From Antedon mediterranea (lineage: Eukaryota > Echinodermata > Crinoidea > Comatulida > Antedonidae), in the NCBI RefSeq assembly GCF_964355755.1, contig NC_092671.1, forward strand, positions 15,356,501 to 15,420,500: DNA of 64,000 bases. Reading direction: 5' to 3'. This document shows, in pieces, positions 12,701 through 23,800 of this stretch; the first letter of the stretch is position 1; every line of letters begins with the position of its first letter. A model generated the notes under the pieces. The model saw only the letters and a program-made list of their open reading frames with translations. It was not told the DNA's origin and searched no databases. Made by a program: the position numbers and the translations under genes.

Positions 12701-15023
12701 CAGACTTTTAAATGACGTATTTGTGATTTTATCATTTTTATCTGTATACTATTATGATGTGTTTTATATATAAATATTTTTATACTTTTAACCTAATGTT
12801 TTGTATATTTTTATATTCTATGAAATACACTCAAAATATTTTCCTATTTCAAATTCAAATTCAAATATTCTTTATTCATCCTCTATCATGAAAATATACA
12901 ACAACAATATATGAGAACATAAAAAAGATGAAAAGGAAACACATAAAAACTCAAAAGAGCTTGATTAGTTGTGTCCCCCTAAGTCCCTAACTAGCCTAAA
13001 AAACTAAAACATAAATAATAAAAAAAGCTAAATCCTGCAACAAGTATAATTTTTAAAATTATTTGTAAAATGATAATAAATGTTCTTTAAACAATGATTT
13101 AAATATATATATTGATTTGGTACTTTGTAGTTCGTAATTCAAGTCATTCCACAATTTGGGTCCCACACATGACACAGTAAAACTAGTAGAAGTACGATTA
13201 CGTTTTCTGAGTCTCATTTTGTCTTTAGATCTTGTATTATAATTATGGTAAGAACCATTTTTAATAAAGAGCGATGAAAAACGCACGTCCTGATTAGTAG
13301 TAACATTATACATGAAAAGCCCAATTTGGTACTTATTGATATCAGCAATTTTAAGAAGTTTAAATTTATAGAAACATTCAGTCATTGAATCATTAAACTT
13401 TGACCATGTTATAGCTCGTAATGCCCTTTTCTGGAGTTTAAATAACTCATCTAAATAACTTGGAAATGTGCTACACCATATTATGTTGCAATAATTTAAT
13501 ACTGGTTCAATGAGTGATTTGTATATTGTCCAGAGAGCATAGGTTGGTAAAAAATGTCTTACTTTATATAGTATGCCTACATATCGAGATATTTTCCTAG
13601 CTGTAACATTGATGTGGTTCTTATATGTGAGGACGAAAATAAAGTAAATTTATATTTAATTTTCCACCATTGGATTTCATTTCAGGAAGTGAATTTGATG
13701 AAGAACTTGGGAGCGAATCGGACAGTGACAATTCATGGACCACACAAGATGAATTTAGCTCGGATCTAATTCTACGGATGGCAAGCTCTAGTGGTACAGA
13801 TGATAAACCGTTCGTCTGTCCAGTGCCTGGCTGTAAAAAACGTTACAAAAATGCAAATGGAATCAAGTACCATGCAAGGAATGGCCACAGGAAAGAAATA
13901 AAAGTAATTTGGTATTTTAATTTCACTCTGATCATTGCTTATGGCCGCCACATTTCTAAAGTTTAACAATACATTTGTTTTCCTGAGCTTAGAAACATAG
14001 ATACAATACAATTTAAAACACAATATAAAAACAAGCATATGGTAAAAAGAGTCTCTAAAACAGTTGGTTTTAACTTTGCATTGCCCAATTCTACCAGATC
14101 TATTAAAACTTACAATACTATTTAGTGGCTGGGTCACATCTTTAATTATCCATTCTAATTTATTCAGAGCCATTTTATCTGACACAAAGATTACCTATCC
14201 TTTTAATTTCTACGCCAATTATTTTACTTTTTAATTTATTTTACATATTTGATTGATGTTTTTCTTGTTTAAATTTGAATACCAGGCGATACAACAGAAC
14301 ATCATAACAGATTTAATTCACTTTGGGAAATTAGGAACAGCGTATCTTGTCCAACATTAAATTTCTTAAGCTTCCTAAAAAAAAATAGGCGTTGACTAGC
14401 TTTAGAATAGACACTTTGTTTATGCTTGTTCCAACTAATTATAATTAAAAACATCTTACAGTAACTAAGGGCTATCAATTTTTTTCTTCCCAAAGTGCTA
14501 CAATTTATTATTATGATTAATATAACAAGCATTCTAGCAATATACAATTTAATGATTAAACGGTTTTATTTTGATTTTACAGATAAAGAAAACGTATAAA
14601 TGTAGATGTAGCAAAAGTTACAAAACTGCTCAAGGCCTTCGTCACCACATGATTTCGCATCACCCACCAACAGTGCTTACGCCTTCCCCTTCACCGAAGG
14701 CAGTTCAGCCATTAGAGATACCTCAGCAGAATTCTACACCACTACTAGCAACCACCTTGCCAAACCTAAGCATTCCAACAACGCCGTTGACGCCAACATC
14801 GTCTAAAGGTATCATCCTGACGCAGCTAAATAACGTGTTAGCGACACCAACATCTGCAGGTGTAGTGAAATCGGTTGAGCCTGGCACGCCTGTAACTCCA
14901 GGAACTAGAATCAGTTTAGGCTCACCAACATCTGTTATGACTAAATCTTCCACACCTGGTTTCACCATCATTACCATGCCATCACAGATAACTGGTAACA
15001 CAATAACACCTGGTATCTCATAA
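9745..15023 (+). CDS. JAZF1: JAZF1, juxtaposed-with-another-zinc-finger protein 1 (C2H2 zinc finger cofactor)
   Basis: Exons 9745-9844, 11547-11619, 12305-12450, 13686-13903, 14583-15023; 325 residues, all GT-AG introns in phase. Finger 1 (residues 9-33) is CRFSGC...HIEDAH; finger 2 (about 151-174) is CPVPGCKKRYKN...HARNGH, almost identical to human; finger 3 (about 186-205) is CRCSKSYKTAQGLRHH. An acidic Ser-rich block with SDSDNSWTT lies before finger 2, as in human JAZF1 (SDESWTT). Known role: nuclear cofactor, NR2C2 (TR4) partner and NuA4/TIP60-associated subunit. It is longer than human JAZF1 (243 residues): after HHPP the last exon continues with about 110 residues rich in Thr, Pro and Ser (repeated TPTS, TPGT). 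The start ATG gives a short MAFFFVN leader directly before finger 1. Intron 3 holds a LINE fragment and intron 1 a MITE. Confidence 0.95.
9890..10100. repeat. CTAG/TAGGCCTA-rich patch
   Basis: Dense recurrences of CTAGG, GGCCTA and CCTAGGC words directly downstream of JAZF1 exon 1. Similar patches lie at about 8600-8740, 28980-29060, 55480-55890 and 57780-57870. No unit length is constant, so this is low-complexity word enrichment rather than a tandem repeat. Confidence 0.6.
10697..11193. mobile_element. TTAA-flanked MITE with AGATGTATTGTCCCTT ends
   Basis: TTAA at 10693-10696 and 11194-11197 brackets inverted ends AGATGTATTGTCCCTT and AAGGGACAATACATCT. The interior is AT-rich with no coding content. 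It lies in JAZF1 intron 1. The TTAA could be a piggyBac-type target duplication or part of a longer TA-flanked inverted repeat. Confidence 0.7.
11894..12057. mobile_element. MITE family A, copy 2
   Basis: Left AGCCTTGTCTACAATTTC and right TTTGATAGTGTAGACAAGGC inverted ends, with the family core CCATATATGG and ATGATGATGTCATA inside. JAZF1 intron 2. Confidence 0.8.
12846..13640 (-). mobile_element. 5'-truncated non-LTR retrotransposon (LINE), 3' part, in JAZF1 intron 3
   Basis: On the minus strand one continuous reading frame runs from about 13632 to 13059: the reverse-transcriptase C-terminal region (LIEPVLNYCNIIWC, LQKRALRAI) followed by the typical YNTRSK tail block, GPKLWNDL and a final Phe/Lys-rich helix. 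The 3' end is marked by AATAAA-like sequence and an (AAATTC)n-type tail at 12846-12870. These motifs are seen in CR1/Jockey-type elements; the clade is inferred. It lacks the endonuclease and most of the RT, so it is dead, but the remaining frame is intact. Confidence 0.8.
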
Positions 15024-16969
15024 AAAATTTAATTATATTTTGTCCTTTTATTTCAATTTCAAAATAGTTTGCTATTTAATACCACTATTATCATTTTGTT
15101 TATGGAATTTTCATCATGAGTGTTAATTGACATAGTTATTATTAACAGAAAGTATGTTGCACATTCATTTTGTGGAAGTAATGTCATATTTAAAATATTA
15201 ATATAGTATTTTATTTAACCTGTTTGAATGATAAATCAATCATCCTGCTTAAAAATTGTGCAATTTATCATATAAAGTATTAAATATTATAAAGAAACAT
15301 TGCCATGTAACCTGCCCTATTAAACAAGACTTATAGGCTTTTGCAAATGAATTATTCGCATGGACTGAATTCTAAAATTTGGGGTAGTGACAGAAGTTGT
15401 CATTACTTACAAGGCTTATTATTTTTTGTGCCGATAGCAGGCATGCTCAGTGTACTCAATTGCATTAAACTTATTAGTGCTATGTATAAAAAAACAAAGG
15501 GTTTATTAACAAGTGGAGTTATCAAAGCCAATAGCAATTGGCCTGATGAATGTTAGATACTTAAAATCTGCTGAAATCTCACTAAACAATTTACCATTTA
15601 TTGTATATAATTGTATATTAAATATGGTGCATGCGTTGATATTTTTATTCTTTTTTTATAATGAGCATATTATAGTAATTTCAATAGGAATGTTATTTTG
15701 CTTGAACCAAATCTCAGAAAGTTTATTTAGTTTTGTTGCAGTACAGATAACAGACAATGTTTTCACTAACATTATTATGTAAATATAAACTGTGTCCATT
15801 AAAAATAATGTGCAATTATTGGTAGGATAACTGTATGTATAGCAAAATTATATTTTGGATATTTGTATTGTATTGCCTTTTCACACTCAATAGAGGATGT
15901 AAACATGTAAAATCATTATTGTAAGATATATGGTGTTTGTGAAAGTGATTAAGGTATAAGGTATTGTAATGTATGTTTCTCTGTATATATACAGTTGTGA
16001 CCGTGAAAATACAGTTATATTCTACTATTAAATGTAAAGAAAAGTTTTAGGAATTAAAAATAATCTACTCAAAGTGTTTAGCCAACAAGTCGCACAGCAG
16101 CTTTTTTAGGACAAGAAAAAATATAGACATAATGTTTTTGAATCAAAGATCTTAATTCCTGGCTCAACCACATAACATAACTGTCTATATGCTCACCAAA
16201 GAGATATACATTGCAAAATAGTCTTTCTGATCACTCTAGAATATTATTATAGAAACTATTGTCTAGATACTATTGCAAGACAATGTTTATGAATATGTAT
16301 ACAGCATTACATACATTTTTAATGTACATATTTTGTATAGATTACAATTTTGACAAAACAACTTGAGTCATAATTATTTATGAGAAGGTTGTTTCATCAA
16401 GCAAAGCATTGTGGGATCGCCAAGCTTTTTAGTGCAAATAGTATACAATATTAAGTCCATCCATGTTTTTTCTTATGGTTACTTTTTCTATTCCTTTGTT
16501 TTGTGAATTATATTTATTGTACCAGTATCATAGCTTTCTTTGTACTCATGTTTTGTTAATAGAAATTTGAATATTTATTGTGTATAGAGTATTGTATAAT
16601 GAATTACTATAGTAACATTAACATGTACAGCATGTAAAACAAAATAATAATTAAATCTAAAAAATACATATTATATAAACATATTTTGTATTGTTGATGT
16701 AGACTATTGTAAAAATTGTGGAACTGTATGTTTGTGTTCTTCATTGTTATATTGTCCGCTTTCTGTGTCGTGTAACATTGGGTTGATCTCAGGTAAAATC
16801 TCAAGTAATGTATTGTGGTATTGCATGGCTTCAGAGTTTGTGCTATTTACTGTACTGTTTATATTCATTCACTGGTTATACATTTATGCAGGGATCCTAA
16901 ATGGTCTAGACAGCTGGTTAGAATATTTACCCATTATAAACTATCTCTGCTAAATAAATAAGAGACTTA

Positions 16970-17120
16970 CGCTCTGTCTACACTATCAAACTTTTTGTGA
17001 GAACAAAATGTGATGTGCCCATATATGGACATGATGATGTCATATCTCTACCATATTTAAGCATCACAACCATATTTGGGCACATCGTTTTTGTCAAACT
17101 AGTTTGATTAGTGTAGCTTT
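16970..17120. mobile_element. MITE family A, copy 3
   Basis: Left end GCTCTGTCTACACTATCAAA, core CCATATATGGACATGATGAT, right end AGTTTGATTAGTGTAGCTTT. Confidence 0.8.
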
Positions 17121-17409
17121 AAACCATGGAGGAATAATAGTTTTAAAATACTGTATATGGTAATTTCCCCATGTTTTAAAACCATTTCACAAATCAATGG
17201 TGCTATTCATACTGTTGTAGTGTATGTGAATGCTTAGTTTCAGAACTTCATCATGATAAAAAAGAATGTTGTATAAACACAATAATAGTTAAATATTAAT
17301 AAGATCTGTTTATTTCATTACCATTGGATAGACTGTAATTTAACAATTTGTGCAAATAAAATGCTACTTGCCAAAAATAAACAATATGAATTTTCATTTG
17401 TGTCAAAAT

Positions 17410-17770
17410 AAGTAATATAGGACATCTGCATATCGAGGTTCAAATCTCGTTTTGGGTGACTTTTTCTCATTCTCACTTATCTTCTTGGTTAATGAATTAA
17501 ACATTTCAGTACACCACTGGGTAGTTAAGAGTCTTGCTGTGAATGTGTATATGATGAGTGAATATCACTGCTGCACATGCGTACAAGTGAGAACTACTGT
17601 AATGCTGTTCCGCTGTACCATGGAGAGTGTTAAAGAGCTATCCAATTGATTTTGAACAATACAATGGAAGTTCCTGTGGTCTAATGGTTAGGACATCTGC
17701 ATATCAAGATAGTTCCAGCTCGAATCTTTTTCTCATTCTCATAAATTATTTATAGGCTTATGTTTGTACT
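17410..17770 (+). repeat. tRNA-like dimer repeat, degenerate copy
   Basis: Two tRNA-like 3' halves (GGTTCAAATCTCGTTTTGGG at about 17437 and a decayed one at about 17700), each followed by GACTTTTTCTC or CTTTTTCTC. The spacer with GCGTACAAGTGAG...CTGTTCCGCTGTACC and a second head (TGGTCTAATGGTTAGG, about 17678) matches the repeat at 33.6-34.2 kb. Confidence 0.6.
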
Positions 17771-17816
17771 AATTACATTTATGTCCTTTTTATGAATACA
17801 TATTTGCTTGCTTTGT

Positions 17817-20800
17817 TTAAAGTGCCGCGTTAATGGCTCCCATTAAGTTAACTGGTCTGTTCTTATACTTTTTAGAAATTTCTTGTTCAATCTGAGGACA
17901 AAATATGGAAATAATTATATAAAAGACGGAGGAACAGTATTGTAATACAAACCATTTAATTAATATTAAATTGAACACAAATATTGTTTGAAGGTTTGCA
18001 TGGCGAAATCAAATGTTGATATAAAGTTTGAGGTACACCAGGTACAGTATATATAATTCTGGGAGAAATTCAACAGTTCTTTTCAGAATCATGTATGTTG
18101 TGTACCGCAAACTTTATATCAACAAACACAATTATTAGAAAGCAAAGCATTTACTTTACACTAAAGGTAAAAGTGAGTCCTGTGTTCACTCTGAACATAG
18201 GTGAATGAGCTGAGCTCATTGTACTAGCCTCTGCATTATGTGGTAGGGTGGCCAGTTTCTTTCTGGGTCTTTCTGTATTAGTACAGTAAAGTGTCATCAC
18301 TCAGCTACCCAACTCCATTACTTTACACAAAAATAAATTTGAAAAACGTACTTGTTGTTTTAGTTCTCTTGTTTTGGCCATCAAGATATCTAGTTTAGGT
18401 TCAAGCTTTCTTTGTTCTTCCAGAGAAGCTTGTCTTTTCTCCACTACTGCAACTTTACTTGCAATCATTTTTTCTTCATAAACAAGTTTTTCTTTTAGCG
18501 AGTCTGCAAGTCTATCAACATACCTAAAAATGAAGGGATCTCTTTTTAATGTAAAAATAGCTTGAAAAAAAGTAAAATACAATTATCTATGAAAATGATC
18601 TGTATTAGATGAGAACTTCAGCCTTGTTGATAGATTCATTCATCAGTGGAAACTTACTTTTATTGTCATTTGCATATAAAATATACATAAAAATGATTAG
18701 ATATACAAAAAGAGAAAAGAGATTTTGTCAGTAAACTAACCTTCGAGAGCTTTTAATCATTAAAAAGTGTTGTACAGTGGAATCACGAAGATGACTTAAT
18801 ACATCTTGTACCAAATTTAACATGCACGTAACATCGTGAACTGTTTGCATCTGACATATAGAGGGTGCTCCTTGAAACTGATTGACAGATATAATGTCTA
18901 CGTCACCTCCCATTTCTTTTAATCTTTGTCGTAAGAAAAACTCAAGCTGAAATGAGTCAAGTAATTTAATATAAGCAATTGTAATGATTACACATACATT
19001 AGCCAAATCTATCAATTTTTTGTCTTTTTCTTTTGGAATTTAGTTGGTAATTTGTGACTCAACCAAATTGGTATTATAGAGTTGTCGCTGTAGTAGTTTT
19101 CCACTATTTTGTATACATCTAACTTCTTATACAAGAAGTAACTTAAATATGGTACAGGATGAGAATAATTACTGTAATTAGTGTTTCAGCGGCTTTTGTG
19201 CTTATTGTTTTCATGCTTGGACAGATTTTTGTAATTGTCAAAACGAAAATAATACTTAACTAGATTTAATTCGTCACAATAGAAATACGCATGTAATTGT
19301 ATTGCTATATGATGAAATATGACCTGAAAATTATGAGTACCAAATTTGGTTTAATTATGATACATGCTTGTGAAGATCTAATTTTTGATTGCGAACTATT
19401 TACACCCAAACTAGACACATACAATACAAGATCAAAGGATGTATTAAAATTGGATAAACCCAAAACAGAATATAAAAAAAAAGTTTTTCATATCATGGTG
19501 CTAGTTTATGGAATACTCTAGAAAAACCAATGCAAAATGCCACAAATTTAAATACTTTAAAAAAATTATTGGTGTAATTTATTATTTATTTTTTATTTCT
19601 CTTAGCATAAATGTAATTAAGGTTTCTGTTGATATATTTTTTTCTCTAATTTGTTATTTTTAAAATTTGTTATTTTTAAATGTGTAATGTATTACTGTTA
19701 GTTGATCACAGCCTTGTAGAAGAACACCTTTATGGTGACACAAGCTTTTCCATGTTAAAATAAAGTATTTATTATTATTATTATTATTGCGCACCGTGAA
19801 AAGCTAACCACATCGATTCCTGGTCATACAGAATAGAATCTGAAAAATTGACGTAGCTCTATGTAATTAATCTCAATTGACATACAAAATAATGGTAAAA
19901 AAAGAATAAATAAAGATTCTGAAAAAATCAGTAAGGTTATATGCATGATAATCAATATAACTAAATAAAAGAAATAAAAGTAAAGTATACATCTTTGACA
20001 GCAGGTAACTGAATTTAATACCTTATCTTCAGTCAGATATAATCTGCTACTGTAGTAGCAGACACTTTTACCACCTTCTGAAGGTATAAATTAACTTACT
20101 TCTAGCATGTCATTCACAAATGCATTTCTCGTTTCTAAGTTATCAAGGAGGGTCAGAGCATCAGTACCTCTAGCAACACCATCATCTGCAGTTTTTAAAT
20201 CACACCCTAAAGTAATACCACTAGTATCTTCTCCCCAGTCGATTTTAGCTTCTTCCTAAAAAAAATTTTTTTAAATAATCCAATCCAATGGAGAGGAGTT
20301 GTGGCTTAGTGGTTATGATGCTTGGCTACCAATTCAATGGAGAGGAGTTGTGGCTTAGTGGTTATGATGCTTGGCTACCAATCCAATGGAGAGGAGTTGT
20401 GGCTTAGTGGTTATGATGCTTGGCTACCAATTCAATGGAGAGGAGTTGTGGCTTAGTGGTTATGATGCTTGGCTACCAATCCAATGGAGAGGAGTTGTGG
20501 CTTAGTGGTTATGATGCTTGGCTACCAATTCAATGGAGAGGAGTTGTGGCTTAGTGGTTATGATGTTTGGCTACCAATCCAATGGAGAGGAGTTGTGGCT
20601 TAGTGGTTATGATGTTTGGCTACCAATTCAATGGAGAGGAGTTGTGGCTTAGTGGTTATGATGTTTGGCTACCAATTCAATGGTCCTGGGTTCAGGTACT
20701 ATCACTTCAGGATATTTTCTAATGACAATTTACAACTTCACTCCCAAAGATTGCCACCTTTAAAAAGGATAGTGAATGATTTCGCTTATGGCTATCTTTG

Positions 20801-23800
20801 GCAATTCGCCTAAATATATAAACAAAATAATCTAACATTGTGCCACCAGTGTAGACACAGTTCCAAACCCTGACTTTGCAAACAAGTTTCTCAAATATTA
20901 ATTTATTATCTATCAAATATAGAAAGTATTGAATAGAAAACGTAGATTAGTGTGTGACTTACATCAACACCGACCGGCTCATCAAGCGAGATACCAAAAT
21001 CTATTTCTCCATCACCCCAATCAATCTAAAAAAAAGAGAGATATAAAGGATGGAATGGAATTATTTCTCCATCTTTAAAAATTCATAGTAACTTGTATTT
21101 TTCTTAATTTTCTGGCATTTATTTTTATGTTACATTGTATAACGAATCATCCAAGTTAATTAATATACCTCGTCTTCCTGAATATCTTTTTCTTCATCAG
21201 GCGCTATCAATTTAACCTCTTCTATTGATTTTGGTTCCTCACCTGTCCTCCAGCGATATACTGTAGTGTTACCATGCTGTAGCATGTAACGTAATGTTGG
21301 GCAGATAGGAAACTTATCTACCGCACCACTCTCCTGACTAAAATGAAACAGAATTAAAACTTGAATGTATGTCTGGTCTGGTTATCTGGTGAATCCAGTT
21401 TTAGCAAGGCTAACAACAGGACACTAAGCCCGACTTGCCAAGATAGGCTATCGTAATAGACTTTGAATGGAAAGGGTTTTGAATCAAATCAAGGCTATCA
21501 ATAAGTGTACAGATTATGCATGGTACCATTTTGCTAAACATGGAGGAAGCCAATTGTACAATCAAAATTCAGTCAAGTGTTTAGAGGGTGGAAACTGACC
21601 AAGTCGCAACTAGGGGTAAAACCTTTGATCTGGAGCTTATCATCCTGTTGTGTGATTTCCTTGGTTTTAGGAATAATATAAAAATATTGAGAAAATTGAA
21701 TTTTATGAGAATTGTTAATACTAAATGATGAAATCAAATCAGAATTCAGAATTAAGTATTATTAAATAGAATAAAATGTAAAAATTACTTTTCAACTGTA
21801 AATTGAACAAATGCCTCATAAAATTCAGAGACCTTGTCCAGCTTTTTTGTCTTTGACAGGATTTTATCATAGATGAGTGGTAAATCTGATACAAGTTGTG
21901 TTAGCTCAGTTTTAATTTTTTCTCCCTGAAATAAGAAAAAAACAGAAAATAAATTAGATCTTTAAAAATTGACTTTTCTTTTATTCCACAGTGGCCGTAT
22001 TCACCATTCACACTTAGACTGAGGGATACACTTACCCTTAAAATAAAAAAAAACCTCCTATCTAAGTGAATACAATTTAAGAGAGATACTTAAATATATA
22101 TTGAGGTAAGTGAAATACTTGATATTTAAGGGAAATGATTGGTGAATATGGCCACTGATTGCTAAGTTAATTTGTTTCTAACCTTGATTCCAAGCTTGTT
22201 ACATGAGGACTTGAAGTCATCTTTAGCTGATGATGCTTGGCTTAGATAATCCTTCTCTTTTCTATCACATTCCTATAAAATAAAATACATAAATAAATAA
22301 ATAAATGTGTAGCTCTTATTTTATATATTTTAGTTCTCAATACTAATTTACATCTGAAATTACAACTTGATTATTTCTAGCTTAATTTAGTTTACTAAAT
22401 AAATAATTTTTCCCCAATTATAGTAGTTGTCACGAACTCCTCTCACGTATGTTTCCGAGCGGTTGAAAATACTTTAGGAACTCCCTTGTGACATAAAAAA
22501 GTATACACACAAAATCCACAAAGTTGTAAAATAACTCAAAAACAAAGCTTTAATTTCAATCAACTTCAACTTTTAACAATCCAGTAAGCACTTTAAACAA
22601 CAGCTTTACAATGACTTTACAATATAACATCCAACCTCTAATCCAACCTCTAATCCAACAACCTTCTTCAAAATAAATGCTTCAATCAAAATCCTTCTCT
22701 CCCTTACAATTGTCATACTTCCCCTTATATACAATATGTTCATAACCTTCTAGATCATTCCTTATACTTCTCATTATTACATGATTACAGTTTCTATTAA
22801 TAGCACTTCTGGAATGTTCTTGATTGTTCTTATTAATTATACATGGTTTCTTAAATCAAAACATCTTATTCTAGAATGTTCATGTAAATACTATGTTACT
22901 CTATATGTTAGGGAATGGTAATTTATTACACTCCCCCCTCTTTCTGAGCTCAAAACTCTTTCTTGGAGTTTTGAGGGGCAAGTATACACGGACGTGTCAA
23001 AACTTAACCCACTCCTAGTCTATAAAACCTAATTACGCCATAATAACATACAACATAATCATTAATAATTACTAATAATGAACAAACAATATTCGTGTAA
23101 ATTTGTCGGAATGGTTCACTAACAATTACTGACATAGGAATCATAAAATCCTTAAATTTAGTTTTATACTTTGAAGTTTTCTGACAAATCTCACAAGTGT
23201 TGCAATATTCAGTCACATCCTTTCTAATACCAGGCCAAAAGAATCTCTGCTTTATCCTATCTAATGTCTTTTCCTACCTAAATGACCTGCCAAAGGAATA
23301 TCATGTGAGACTTTCAATACACTATTACGGCAAGGGTATGGAACTACTAATTGGTCTATTGGTTCTGTCTGGTGTTTAGTGAAAACCTGCCTAAATAAAA
23401 TTCCATCCTTACAGACTATCTTTATAGTGTCATCATCCTTCTGTACTAACATCTGTTCTCGAAGTGAAATTAAAGTTCTATCCTTAACCTGATAATCCTT
23501 AATTTTATCTCTGCCAATATCTAAAATGTCTAATTCACTATCTTGGCTAGATTGAGCTTCCTTTGTTTTTGCAAACTCTTTCCTAACTTTTCGTTTCTCA
23601 CTTCTGGTTTTATGAACTTTTTCCTTGGGAGGGTTGTTACTGAGTAGTTGGCCATCTAAATGTCCAAATTCTTCTTGAAAATTAACCACATCATCTAACT
23701 GATGTGAAATAACCCCAGAAGCTTTTTCCGACTTTAATTCGTTTTCCTCTCTTAGTTTTTCTTTTCTAGCATGATCTCTAGTGGCAACAAAACTATGCCT

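Larger units (their letters stand above)
15024..17816. other. Convergent region between JAZF1 and CDK5RAP3
   Basis: Contains the JAZF1 3'UTR (open-ended; several short ORFs in 15.3-15.8 kb show no recognisable domain) and the CDK5RAP3 3' end. It also holds a family A MITE (16970-17120) and a dimeric tRNA-like repeat (17410-17770). No additional coding exon was found. Confidence 0.5.

Noticed and set aside
15341-15782. Short ORFs after JAZF1
   Set aside because: In the probable 3'UTR; no recognisable family and no coding-like neighbours.
20276-20690. Regular repeat array that could suggest CRISPR
   Set aside because: Units are head-to-tail without variable spacers, carry a tRNA-like box, and lie in an intron of an animal gene.
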